Shown one piece after another: positions 37,510 through 45,659 of a stretch of DNA of 64,000 bases. The notes under the pieces are model-generated. The model had not been told where the DNA came from. It ran no database searches and was given only the letters and a program-made list of their open reading frames with translations. Position 1 is the stretch's first letter; each line of letters opens with the position of its first letter. The stretch is from positions 2,170,001-2,234,000 of the forward strand of contig NZ_CP019420.1 of assembly GCF_001984215.1 (NCBI RefSeq). The letters are read 5' to 3'. The DNA is from Mycobacterium sp. MS1601. Lineage in GTDB: Bacteria > Actinomycetota > Actinomycetes > Mycobacteriales > Mycobacteriaceae. The position numbers and the translations under genes are program-made.

Positions 37510-38921
37510 TGGAAAGTCCTATCAGCTAAAAGTCGCCACTGCGAACGGAATTCGGCGGCACGGTCGTTGCTCCACGCCGGCTCGTAGGTGGCCGCCGGCG
37601 ACCAGTCGGGAACCACCTCCCCCAGCGCTCGGGTGGGGTCGAGACTCAGTTTGGCCAATGCCGCCGCTCCGAGCGCAGTGGCGTGTGGTGAGGGATAGAC
37701 GTCCACCGGAACCTGGGTCAGGTCGGCGCAGGCCTGCATCAGGATCCTCGACCGGGTGAGACCGCCGTCGACCCGAAGCCGGGTCAGGGGCGCGGCGCTG
37801 TCGGAGTTGATGGCGGTGACCAGCTCGGCGATCTGCGCGGCGATGCCCTGCAGCACCGCGAGCACCAGATGTCCACGTCCTGTCGACAGGGTCATCCCGG
37901 CCAGCACGGCTCTGGCCTGCGACTTCCACCACGGTGCTGCCAGCCCGGCCAACGCGGGCACACACAGCACTCCCTCGGTGTCCGCGGCGGCCACCCGGTC
38001 CATCTCCTCGGCGCCGGAGATGACGCCCAGTGAGATCAGCCATTTCACTGCTGAGGCTGCGGTGTAGACCTGGCCGTCGACACAGAAGGTGTCCTGCCCC
38101 GCAACCCGCCAGGCCACCGAGGAGGTCAGCCCCGCGGTCGATCGCACCCCGCTGCCGCCGGTGTTGGCCAGCAGGAAGGCACCTGTTCCGAGGGTGCACT
38201 TCGCCGTGCCGGGGTCCAGACAGGATTCTGCGAGCAACGCGGCCTGCTGGTCGACCACCACTCCGCCGACGGGTACCTCCTCTCCGAAGAGCTTTGTGGT
38301 GCCGATGATTTCGTCGTTGGCGACGATGGCGGGCAGCCGTTCCTGGTCGAGTCCGAACAGTGCCAGCAGCTCAGTGCTCCAGCCCTGGTCACCCAGCTCG
38401 GCCACCAGCGACCGACTGGCGGTGGTGGCGTCGGTGACGAATGCTCCGGTGAGCTGGTGCAGTAGCCACGTATCCGTCGTGGTCACCACACCTGCGGTGG
38501 TGACGTTGCGCCGCAACCAGGCCATCTTGGGCGCGGAGAAATACGGATCGAGCACCAAGCCTGTCCGTGCTGCCAACTCGACAGCATGGTCTTCCACAGC
38601 GGCGCAGATGCTTTCGGCACGCCGGTCCTGCCAGACGATCGCCGAGCCCAGTGGTCGGCCGGTGTCGGGGTCCCACGCCAGCACAGTTTCACCCTGGTTG
38701 GCCAGCGACACCACGTCGATGCGTCGTCCCGCTTCGGCGACGGCGGCGCGGCCGGCGCCGAGCACGGACTCCAGGAGTTCACCGGGGTCCTGCTCGACGC
38801 CGCCGTCCGTGAGATACACCGGGTGCACCGGGATCTCGGCGAGCCCCACCACTGCACCGGAGTCGTCGACCACGATGGCCTTGGTCCCCGAGGTGCCCTG
38901 GTCGATGGCGAGAACTGTCAA
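37506..38921 (-). CDS. FGGY-family kinase, glycerol-kinase-like with altered glycerol pocket
   Basis: A 471-residue FGGY kinase closest to glycerol kinase. Phosphate loop LAIDQGTSGTK is intact, and DPYFSAPK (Tyr127), VWQDR (Trp97) and VDQQAAL (catalytic Asp224, Gln225) match glycerol-binding Tyr135, Trp103, Asp245 and Gln246 of E. coli GlpK. But the pair Arg83-Glu84 in NQRET is here NQGET: Arg is replaced by Gly77, Glu78 is kept. Arg83 binds glycerol hydroxyls, so a larger or different polyol is likely. It starts with TTG (38919-38921) overlapping the permease stop. ADP-binding and hinge regions (RVDGGLTRS) look normal. Confidence 0.85.
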   Translation of the reverse strand: MTVLAIDQGTSGTKAIVVDDSGAVVGLAEIPVHPVYLTDGGVEQDPGELLESVLGAGRAAVAEAGRRIDVVSLANQGETVLAWDPDTGRPLGSAIVWQDRRAESICAAVEDHAVELAARTGLVLDPYFSAPKMAWLRRNVTTAGVVTTTDTWLLHQLTGAFVTDATTASRSLVAELGDQGWSTELLALFGLDQERLPAIVANDEIIGTTKLFGEEVPVGGVVVDQQAALLAESCLDPGTAKCTLGTGAFLLANTGGSGVRSTAGLTSSVAWRVAGQDTFCVDGQVYTAASAVKWLISLGVISGAEEMDRVAAADTEGVLCVPALAGLAAPWWKSQARAVLAGMTLSTGRGHLVLAVLQGIAAQIAELVTAINSDSAAPLTRLRVDGGLTRSRILMQACADLTQVPVDVYPSPHATALGAAALAKLSLDPTRALGEVVPDWSPAATYEPAWSNDRAAEFRSQWRLLADRTFQ

Positions 38922-40399
38922 CGTGCGCCCTGGTTGTCGAGTTCGGCGTCGATGGAGTGCATATCGGGCATCTTGAGACCGTCCTTACCGCGGGTCACCA
39001 GAAGATAGCCCAGGTAGCAGGCGCCGATGGCCACCATCACCAATACGTAGAGCCACGGATCGCGGAACGAGGCGTCCCGGAACAGCGACAGCGCGAACAC
39101 CAACCAGATGACGGCGACGACCATGATCGGCACCTCCCAACGGCCCAGGCTGAAGCCCGCACTCGGCGGCAGCTTGCGACGGGTGGCGATGTAGAGAACG
39201 ACGGTGATGGCGTAGATGACCGCAGGCAGCAGTGTTGCCGCACCGAAGAGTTTGAACAGTGCGTCGGTGCTGGTGGAGAAGATCCCGAGGATCACAGCCG
39301 ATATGGCGGTGAGCGCGATCGTCGCGTTCAGCGGGGTCTTGGTCTTCGCGTTCACCTTGTTGAGCACCTGCCAGCCGGGGAAGCGCTGGTCACGGGACAT
39401 GGCCCAGACCAGGCGGACACCGGACAGCAGGATCACCAGACCGCAGGCGAAGATCGCGATGGCCACCAGCACCAGCAGGGCCGTGCCGACGAAGGAGCCG
39501 AGGATGTCGCGGATGACGTCGGCGATCGGGGTGCCCGATTCGGCCAGCGCCACCGGATCGTCGACCGCGGCCGTCACGACGAGCAGGAACAGGAAGCCCA
39601 GCACACCGGAGGCCAGCACCGCCTGCCACATGGCCCGCGGCACAACGATTTCCGGTCGCTTGGTCTCCTCGGCGAGGTTGGCTGCGGATTCGAAGCCGAC
39701 GATGGTGAACGCGCCCAGCAGGAAACCGAGCATCCACGGACCCGCCGCAGTGGCGGTGCCGAAGCTCCAATACCCTTCGGCGGGAACAGCTCCGGTGGAG
39801 AACAGGTTACCCACCGACAGCTTGTGCGCGGCCACTCCGACGATGAACAGCAGCACCACCAACGCCACCATGCCGACCAGTTCGGCCGTCACGGCGAAGT
39901 TGTTGACCCGTTCGGTCCATTTCATCGACAGCCCGACCAGCATCGCCTGCAACAGCAGCACGCCTGCGGTGATCAGGAAGGCGGTGGCGGGGGTGCCCTC
40001 GAAGTCGAACAGGGCGGGCACCACGGTAGAGGCGACGGTGTAGTCGACGGCGACCACGACGATGGCCAGGAAGGTGAACGAGATCCACCCGGTGATCCAG
40101 CCGAGGATCGGGTTGGCCAGTCGCGACACCCATTGGTAGGCGTAGCCGGTGACGGGGATGCGCGCGGCCAGCGAGCCCAGCAGCAGGGCGACGGCCAGCT
40201 GCCCGACGATGACGATGGGCCAGGTCCAGATGCCCATGGGGCCGGAACTGCCCAGCACGCTGCCGTAGGTGGTGAAGATGCCGGTGGCGATGGAGACGAA
40301 GGCGAACGCGACGGCGAAGGACGCGAAGCGTCCGGTGGAACGTTCGAGGCTCTCGGTGTAGCCGAACTGAGCTACCGAACTTCTGGAAGAATCTGTCAT
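38918..40399 (-). CDS. APC-family permease, amine/GABA/choline type
   Basis: A 493-residue transporter with 12 predicted membrane helices. GIFTTYGSVLGSSGP at helix 1 and FTIVGFESAANLAEETKRP at helix 6 and the following loop are typical of the amino acid/choline (ACT) subfamily, which includes GABA, choline and ethanolamine carriers. ATG 40397-40399 is chosen (MTDSSRSSVAQFGYTESLER); upstream codons are not protein-like. It is the first structural gene of the coupled operon, overlapping the kinase start by 4 bp. A nitrogen-containing substrate is the simplest reading, which is unexpected next to a glycerol-kinase-like enzyme. Confidence 0.86.
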   Translation of the reverse strand: MTDSSRSSVAQFGYTESLERSTGRFASFAVAFAFVSIATGIFTTYGSVLGSSGPMGIWTWPIVIVGQLAVALLLGSLAARIPVTGYAYQWVSRLANPILGWITGWISFTFLAIVVVAVDYTVASTVVPALFDFEGTPATAFLITAGVLLLQAMLVGLSMKWTERVNNFAVTAELVGMVALVVLLFIVGVAAHKLSVGNLFSTGAVPAEGYWSFGTATAAGPWMLGFLLGAFTIVGFESAANLAEETKRPEIVVPRAMWQAVLASGVLGFLFLLVVTAAVDDPVALAESGTPIADVIRDILGSFVGTALLVLVAIAIFACGLVILLSGVRLVWAMSRDQRFPGWQVLNKVNAKTKTPLNATIALTAISAVILGIFSTSTDALFKLFGAATLLPAVIYAITVVLYIATRRKLPPSAGFSLGRWEVPIMVVAVIWLVFALSLFRDASFRDPWLYVLVMVAIGACYLGYLLVTRGKDGLKMPDMHSIDAELDNQGAR

Positions 40400-40452
40400 T
40401 GGATCGGGCTTTCTGACTGAAGTTGACTGTTCGGAAGGATTTGTCTGGTCCC

Positions 40453-40478
40453 GCGGGCGGCGCTGCAACGCCGCCCGC
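40453..40478 (-). terminator. hairpin between regulator and structural genes
   Basis: GCGGGCGGCG (40453-40462) and CGCCGCCCGC (40469-40478) form a perfect 10-bp G+C stem with a 6-nt loop. It lies between the DeoR stop and the permease start. It may terminate the regulator transcript or act as an attenuator. Confidence 0.6.
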
Positions 40479-40485
40479 ACCCGTC

Positions 40486-41322
40486 TCACGGGCGTGCTGA
40501 CAGCACCGCACCTCCCGTCTCCTCGAATGCGGCGGCCACACCCGCGTCGGTGTTGGCGTCGGTGATCAGGCCGGTGACCGCGCTCAGCGGGCACACCCGA
40601 TACGGCGCAACCTGGCCGACCTTGGACGAGTCGGCCAGGATGTAGCTGCGCGCGCTGTTGGCGATGATGGTGCGGCGCACGTCGATCTCGTCGAGGTGAA
40701 AGTCGGTCAGACCTGCTTCGGCGTGCACTCCGCCGGATCCCAGCAGTGCGATGTCGGCGTAGATGTCGACGAAGAACGCTTTGGCGTGGGCACTCGAGCA
40801 GGCCAGGTCACCCGGGCGTACCCGGCCGCCGGCCAGCAGCACTTCGACGTTCGGGCGGTCGGCGAGCTCGACCGCGACGGGCAGTGACGGCGTGACGACC
40901 GTACCGACGAACCCGCGCGGGATGGCCTGGGCAACGGCCACCGCGGTGGTGCCGATGTCGATGACGACAGTCTGCCCGTCCTCGAGCAGGCCCGCTGCCA
41001 GTCGCGCGAGCTGGGCTTTGGCCTGGTGCCGGATCATCGAGCGCTCGGTGTACGACGGCTCGATGACGCGGCGGCTCTCCACTGGCGCAGCGCCGCCGTG
41101 CACCCGTCGCAGTGCGCCCTTCTCCTCGAGCAGCGCCAGGTCACGGCGCACGGTCTCGGCGGAGACTCCGAGGCGGCGGACCAGTTCATCGGTGCTGACG
41201 GCCTGCGCAGCAGCGACCGCTTCGACAATCGCTTCATGGCGTTCGACCGGGAGCACGTCAGATGACCGTTTGTGTGGAACTGTGACCGCGCATGACTGTA
41301 AGTGTGGGATGTGGTGGGTCAC
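40486..41322 (-). CDS. DeoR/GlpR-family transcriptional regulator
   Basis: A 278-residue regulator. The DeoR helix-turn-helix is at about 27-80 (RHEAIVEAVAAAQAVSTDELVRRLGVS, then SAETVRRDL and LRRVHGGA). The C-terminal sensor is a sugar-phosphate isomerase-like fold with VIDIGTTAVAVAQ, LLAGGRVRPGD and ADSSKVGQ. Members usually repress sugar or polyol genes and respond to a phosphorylated metabolite, here presumably the kinase product. The first 22 residues exceed the usual length; GTG at 41254-41256 (VLPVERHEAI) is an equally good start. It is upstream of and on the same strand as the permease operon. Confidence 0.85.
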   Translation of the reverse strand: MTHHIPHLQSCAVTVPHKRSSDVLPVERHEAIVEAVAAAQAVSTDELVRRLGVSAETVRRDLALLEEKGALRRVHGGAAPVESRRVIEPSYTERSMIRHQAKAQLARLAAGLLEDGQTVVIDIGTTAVAVAQAIPRGFVGTVVTPSLPVAVELADRPNVEVLLAGGRVRPGDLACSSAHAKAFFVDIYADIALLGSGGVHAEAGLTDFHLDEIDVRRTIIANSARSYILADSSKVGQVAPYRVCPLSAVTGLITDANTDAGVAAAFEETGGAVLSARP

Positions 41323-41390
41323 TCGTCAACCGGAAGAACCGAGCGATCCGCCGGAATCACGCGTTAAGGACCTGGCACGGACTCCGACCA

Positions 41391-41400
41391 ACCGTACGGT
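41391..41400. promoter_or_regulatory. ACCGTACGGT palindrome in phosphotransferase promoter
   Basis: A perfect 10-bp palindrome 12 nt before the GTG start. Its right half TACGGT fits a TANNNT -10 hexamer, so a bound repressor would cover the promoter. Which regulator binds is unknown; the DeoR gene and the downstream phosphotransferase both face this 90-bp gap. Confidence 0.4.
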
Positions 41401-41412
41401 AGGTTCGCGACT

Positions 41413-42441
41413 GTGGATGCCCCCGAAGCGCTGGCCCCGTGGATGTCCGCCCACGGCCTGGGCGACGGGCCGCTGACGAACGTCACTCCGATCACCGGCG
41501 GCACCCAGAACGTCATGCTGCGGTTCGAGCGGTCCGGCCGTCCCTATGTGTTCCGCCGCGGGCCACTGCACCTGCGCCCGGTCAGCAACAAGGTGATCCT
41601 GCGTGAGACCACGGTGCTACAGGCACTCGCCGACACCGACGTCCCACACCCCGGCCTGATCGCCGTGTGCGACAGCATCGACGTCCTCGGTGACGCGGTC
41701 TTCTATCTGATGGAACCGATCGACGGCTTCAATGCCGGCGCCGCGCTGCCGGAGCTGCACGCCTCCGATCCGCAGATCCGTCATCAGATGGGACTGTCGA
41801 TGGCCGACGCGCTGGCCCGCCTGGGCGCGGTGGACCACGTGGCCGTCGGGTTGTCCGACTTCGGGAAACCGGACGGATTCCTGGAGCGCCAGGTACCGCG
41901 CTGGACTTCCGAACTGGAGTCCTACCAAGATTTCGACAACTACTCCGGCGCCGAGATCCCCGGCTTCACCGATGTCGGAGCGTGGCTGCAGGACAACGTC
42001 CCCACAGCCTGGACGCCGGGCATCATGCACGGCGACTACCACTCCGCCAACGTCATGTTCTCGCCCACCGGACCCGACGTGGTGGCGATTGTCGACTGGG
42101 AGATGTGCACCATCGGTGATCCGTTGCTGGATCTGGGCTGGATGATGGCCACCTGGCATCTACCCGGCGAGAGTGAGGTCCTGGACCACGCGCTGATGAA
42201 GGCCGGTGGTCTGGCCACCCACGCGGAGATCCTCGAACGCTACGGCCGTGGCAGCACCCGCGACCTGTCGAACATCAACTGGTATGCGGCCATGGCGTGT
42301 TTCAAACTCGGAGTCATCCTCGAAGGCACCCATGCCCGAGCGTGTGCGGGCAAGGCGCCCAAGGAAATCGGCGATCTGCTTCACGCCGCGACACTGCGGT
42401 TGGTCGACCGTGCCCACACGTTCATGGACGGCGCTCTGTGA
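41413..42441 (+). CDS. phosphotransferase family protein (APH/ACAD10-like kinase)
   Basis: A 342-residue aminoglycoside-phosphotransferase-fold kinase. ITGGTQNVMLRF forms the nucleotide loop, MHGDYHSANVMF has the catalytic Asp, and VAIVDWEMCTIGDPLLDLGW has the metal-binding Asp. In actinobacteria this group accompanies acyl-CoA dehydrogenases and short-chain dehydrogenases and is likely involved in hydroxyacyl or lipid catabolism (ACAD10-like). It starts with GTG 41413. An SDR gene follows after 70 bp on the same strand. Confidence 0.84.
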   Translation: MDAPEALAPWMSAHGLGDGPLTNVTPITGGTQNVMLRFERSGRPYVFRRGPLHLRPVSNKVILRETTVLQALADTDVPHPGLIAVCDSIDVLGDAVFYLMEPIDGFNAGAALPELHASDPQIRHQMGLSMADALARLGAVDHVAVGLSDFGKPDGFLERQVPRWTSELESYQDFDNYSGAEIPGFTDVGAWLQDNVPTAWTPGIMHGDYHSANVMFSPTGPDVVAIVDWEMCTIGDPLLDLGWMMATWHLPGESEVLDHALMKAGGLATHAEILERYGRGSTRDLSNINWYAAMACFKLGVILEGTHARACAGKAPKEIGDLLHAATLRLVDRAHTFMDGAL

Positions 42442-42511
42442 TCGACGCCGAGATCCCCGATGCGCACGCAGTCGAGTACACCATCGCCCACCAGGCCCTG
42501 AGGAGCCCGTC

Positions 42512-43273
42512 ATGACCGTTCTGGATTCCTTCCGACTCGACGACAAGGTCGTCATCGTCACCGGCGCCTCCTCCGGCCTCGGCGTCGCGTTTGCCCAAGC
42601 CTTCGCCGAAGCCGGGGCCGATGTCGCGCTCGGCGCGCGCCGCGTCGAAAGGCTTTCCGACACCGCCGCTTTGGTGACCGCGACCGGCCGCCGGGCGGTG
42701 ACCGTTGGCACCGACGTGGCGGATCCGGCGGCCTGCCAGGCGCTGGTGGACGCCACCATGGAGGCGTTCGGGCGCGTCGACATCCTGATCAACAACGCCG
42801 GCATCGGCACCGCCGTCCCCGCCACCCGGGAAGCGCCGGAGGAGTTCCGCAAGGTCATCGACGTCAACTTGCACGGCTCCTACTGGATGGCGCAGGCGTG
42901 CGGGCGCGTGATGGAGCCGGGCAGCTCGGTGATCAACATCTCCAGCGTCCTGGGCATCACCACAGCCGGGCTGCCGCAGGCCGCGTACGCCGCGTCGAAG
43001 GCCGCCGTCATCGGCCTGACCCGTGACTTGGCTCAGCAGTGGGGCTCCCGCAAGGGAATTCGTGTCAACGCGCTGGCTCCCGGGTTCTTCAAGTCCGAGA
43101 TGACCGACGAGTACAAGCCCGGTTACCTCGACACCCAGATGCCGCGGGTGGTGCTGGGCCGCACCGGCGACCCTGCCGAACTGGCGGCCACCGCGGTGTG
43201 GCTGGCCTCGCCCGCGGGCGGTTACGTCACCGGCCAGACCATCGCCGTCGACGGCGGGTTGACCATCACCTAG
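42512..43273 (+). CDS. SDR family oxidoreductase
   Basis: A 253-residue classical short-chain dehydrogenase. Cofactor motif TGASSGLG (17-24), NNAG (about 94-97), catalytic Ser in NISSVLG, and Tyr159-xxx-Lys163 in AAYAASK. The C-terminal GGYVTGQTIAVDGG is standard for 3-oxoacyl-ACP-reductase-like enzymes. TGAGGAG lies before the ATG. The frame stays open upstream only as an overlap with the phosphotransferase gene. Likely acts on a hydroxyacyl-CoA or related alcohol with the upstream kinase; substrate not determinable. Ends one base before the convergent GntR gene. Confidence 0.88.
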   Translation: MTVLDSFRLDDKVVIVTGASSGLGVAFAQAFAEAGADVALGARRVERLSDTAALVTATGRRAVTVGTDVADPAACQALVDATMEAFGRVDILINNAGIGTAVPATREAPEEFRKVIDVNLHGSYWMAQACGRVMEPGSSVINISSVLGITTAGLPQAAYAASKAAVIGLTRDLAQQWGSRKGIRVNALAPGFFKSEMTDEYKPGYLDTQMPRVVLGRTGDPAELAATAVWLASPAGGYVTGQTIAVDGGLTIT

Positions 43274-43274
43274 C

Positions 43275-43916
43275 TCAGCTGGGGTCCAGCGTCATCCAAT
43301 TCAGCCGCGCGGCATGCGCGGCGCCATCGGCATCACCCGACTCCGCCCGATCGGCGATCTCGGCGTGCTGCGCCACCGATGACCGCCCGACCAGTGACGA
43401 GAACCGGACCCTCTCCATCCGGCGCAGCAGCGGCGTGTGCTGATCCAACACTGCCTTGGCTGCCGCATTGGCGCTCAGATCCACTGCCACGGCATGGAAC
43501 TCGTCGTCCGCGGCAATGGCGCCGTCCACATCCTTGGTGCGCAGGGCCAGCGCGAACCGCTCATTGGCCAGCCGCATTGCCGCGATGTGGTCGGCAGTCA
43601 TGATCGGAACCGCCTCGCGCACCGCCAGTTCGTGCATGGCCGCCACCACCGACTGCGCATCCTTCATCGCCCGCGTGTCCAGCGGGCTGACCATCGTGAA
43701 GCGACCGGGCTTCGTCTGCACCAGCCCGGCCGCCTCCAACCGCGCCAGCGCCTCCCGGATCGGGGTGCGACTCACCCCGAGCCAGGCACTCAACTCGGCA
43801 TCGACCAGCTTCTCCTCCGGTTCCAACGTGCCGTCGACGATGGCCGCACGGATAGCGGTGAAGGCGTCATCACGGAGCAGCTGCCGCTTGGGCGCTGCCT
43901 TTTGGGGCACCGGCAT
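43275..43916 (-). CDS. GntR family (FCD) transcriptional regulator
   Basis: A 213-residue FadR/VanR-type regulator. N-terminal winged helix (about 12-75) with [26 protein letters not shown]-terminal all-helical FCD ligand domain with D-x-x-FH ([10 protein letters not shown]) and late histidine (AQHAEI) as likely metal ligands. It is divergent from the ACC deaminase gene across 62 bp and probably regulates it in response to an amino or organic acid. A CAGAA-T-TTCTG inverted repeat lies at its own start. Confidence 0.87.
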   Translation of the reverse strand: MPVPQKAAPKRQLLRDDAFTAIRAAIVDGTLEPEEKLVDAELSAWLGVSRTPIREALARLEAAGLVQTKPGRFTMVSPLDTRAMKDAQSVVAAMHELAVREAVPIMTADHIAAMRLANERFALALRTKDVDGAIAADDEFHAVAVDLSANAAAKAVLDQHTPLLRRMERVRFSSLVGRSSVAQHAEIADRAESGDADGAAHAARLNWMTLDPS

Positions 43917-43917
43917 A

Positions 43918-43971
43918 CAGAATTTCTGCCTTCCACATGCACTTTTGTCAACTGCATCAGTGCGATATATT
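43918..43971. promoter_or_regulatory. divergent GntR/acdS control region
   Basis: TATATT (43966-43971) ends 7 nt before the acdS ATG, giving a leaderless promoter, with TTGTCA (43945-43950) upstream at a 15-nt spacing. The inverted repeat ATGCA (43937-43941) N11 TGCAT (43953-43957) brackets that -35, and CAGAATTTCTG (43918-43928) lies next to the GntR start. These are candidate operators for the GntR regulator. Confidence 0.5.
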
Positions 43972-43978
43972 GCATTTC

Positions 43979-44983
43979 ATGGCCATCGCAGACTTCGCTC
44001 GCTATCCCCTGACCTTCGGGCCCAGCCCCGTCCACCGCCTGGAACGGCTCACCGCGCATCTCGGTGGCGCACAGATCTGGGCCAAGCGTGAGGACTGCAA
44101 CTCCGGCCTCGCCTTCGGTGGCAACAAAACCCGCAAACTCGAGTACATCGTCCCCGACGTACTCGCCCAGGGTGCCGACACACTGGTGTCCATCGGTGGC
44201 TACCAGAGCAACCACACCCGCCAGGTCGCCGCCGTCGCCGCGAAACTCGGCCTCAAGGCCCGACTGGTCCAGGAGAAGTGGGTGGACTGGGACGACCCGG
44301 TCAATGACAAGGTGGGCAATATTCTGCTGTCGCGCATCATGGGCGCCGACGTGCGCCTGGACCCCGCCGGGTTCGACATCGGTATCCGCTCCTCCTGGGA
44401 GGACGCCATCCGCGAGGTCGAAGAGTCCGGCGGCAAGCCCTATCCCATCCCGGCCGGCGCTTCCGAGCACCCGCTTGGCGGGCTGGGTTTCGCCAACTGG
44501 GCCCACGAGGTGCAGAAGCAGGAGGCCGAACTCGGCATCTTCTTCGACACCATCATCGTCTGCACGGTGACGGGTTCCACCCACGCCGGCATGATCGCCG
44601 GATTCGCCGGGCAGGACCGCCCGCGTCGCGTGCTGGGTATCGACGCCTCCGCGACTGTCGACAAGACGCGCGCTCAAGTAGCGCGAATTGCCCGGCACAC
44701 AGCCGAATTGATCGGGCTCGACCGCGACCTGCGTGACGACGAGATCACCGTCCTCGAAGGCTGGGCCGGTGACCTGTACGGCATCCCGGTGGAGTCGACC
44801 CTGGAGGCGATCAAGCTCTCCGGTCGGCTCGAGGGCATGATCATCGACCCGGTGTACGAGGGCAAGTCGATGGCCGGGCTGATCGATCTGGTGAAAGACG
44901 GCACGATCCCCAAGGATTCGAATGTCCTCTACGCGCACCTGGGTGGACAGCCCGCGCTGAACGCCTACTCCGGGGTCTTCTGA
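43979..44983 (+). CDS. acdS: 1-aminocyclopropane-1-carboxylate deaminase
   Basis: A 334-residue fold-type II PLP enzyme that matches Pseudomonas ACC deaminase along its length. It opens the ACC ring to 2-oxobutanoate and ammonia. Key residues are offset by one: Lys50 in FGGNKTRK (Schiff base), Ser77 in GGYQSNHT, Tyr293 and Glu294 in DPVYEGKSM, and Leu321 in YAHLGG. The Glu and Leu pair separates true ACC deaminase from D-cysteine desulfhydrase, which shares the fold. Plant-associated bacteria use it to lower ethylene. The 14 in-frame codons upstream are excluded because TATATT sits 7 nt before ATG 43979. Control by the adjacent GntR protein is likely. Confidence 0.9.
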   Translation: MAIADFARYPLTFGPSPVHRLERLTAHLGGAQIWAKREDCNSGLAFGGNKTRKLEYIVPDVLAQGADTLVSIGGYQSNHTRQVAAVAAKLGLKARLVQEKWVDWDDPVNDKVGNILLSRIMGADVRLDPAGFDIGIRSSWEDAIREVEESGGKPYPIPAGASEHPLGGLGFANWAHEVQKQEAELGIFFDTIIVCTVTGSTHAGMIAGFAGQDRPRRVLGIDASATVDKTRAQVARIARHTAELIGLDRDLRDDEITVLEGWAGDLYGIPVESTLEAIKLSGRLEGMIIDPVYEGKSMAGLIDLVKDGTIPKDSNVLYAHLGGQPALNAYSGVF

Positions 44984-45049
44984 ACCGCTTGGAGTCCGGC
45001 CCTCGGTTCCAGGCCGAAGTGATGAGTGCGCTTCTGTACCGTCGAACGG

Positions 45050-45658
45050 GTGTTGATCTGGATCAACGGGGCCTTCGGCGCAGGTAAGACCCACAGTGCC
45101 CACGAGTTGCACCGAAGGCTGCCCGGCAGTGAGGTCGCCGATCCCGAACTCATCGGGTTCGCGATGCACAAGATGCTGCCCGCCGCGGCGCGCCGTGACT
45201 TCCAAGACCTCCCGGGCTGGCGCGCTGCGGTGGTGGCGACGCTGCGCGAAGCCGAACGCACCGCCGACGGGCCGGTGATCGTGCCCATGACACTTGTACG
45301 TGACGACTACTTCGACGAGATCGTCGGCACCTTGCGGGCGGACATCGAGGTCCGACATGTCACGCTGGTGGCCTCACCGGCGACACTGCGGGCACGGTTG
45401 GGCACGCGTCTCGAGGCACTCGGGAGCCGGGTGTTCGGCGGCGACGGCACGTGGGCCATGCAGCAGATCGACCGGTGCGTCACTGCGCTGGCTGATCCCA
45501 GGTTCGCCAGCCACATTCCCACCGATGGCCGTTCACTCGACGAGGTGGTGGAGACCGTCGCCGCCGAGGTCGGGCTGAAACTCAGTGGCCCACGGTTGTC
45601 CCCGTTGCGTTTTCAGCTACGCCGCCTGTCTGTGGCAGCCCGGCACATTCGCCTCTGA
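45050..45658 (+). CDS. TmrB-like P-loop NTPase (tunicamycin resistance family)
   Basis: A 202-residue P-loop protein strongly like Bacillus TmrB: WINGAFGAGKTH with Walker A at residues 7-14, ADPELIGFAMHKMLP, IVPMTLVRDDYFDEI, HVTLVASPATLRARL, and WAMQQIDRCVTAL. TmrB confers tunicamycin resistance, probably by binding the drug. The start is GTG 45050: TACCGT (45037-45042) ends 7 nt upstream, and the protein then begins directly at the P-loop strand as TmrB does. The stop is one base before the convergent large gene. Confidence 0.85.
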   Translation: MLIWINGAFGAGKTHSAHELHRRLPGSEVADPELIGFAMHKMLPAAARRDFQDLPGWRAAVVATLREAERTADGPVIVPMTLVRDDYFDEIVGTLRADIEVRHVTLVASPATLRARLGTRLEALGSRVFGGDGTWAMQQIDRCVTALADPRFASHIPTDGRSLDEVVETVAAEVGLKLSGPRLSPLRFQLRRLSVAARHIRL

Positions 45659-45659
45659 G

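Noticed and set aside
37506..38921. Plain glycerol kinase glpK
   Set aside because: The glycerol-binding arginine is replaced by glycine and the neighbours include an amine-type permease rather than a glycerol facilitator, so the symbol was withheld.
40453..40478. CRISPR or mobile element repeat
   Set aside because: It is a single hairpin; no repeated spacer array, transposase, integrase or target-site duplication was found anywhere in the window.
43979..44983. D-cysteine desulfhydrase
   Set aside because: The Tyr-Glu and Leu residues diagnostic of ACC deaminase are present (Glu294, Leu321).
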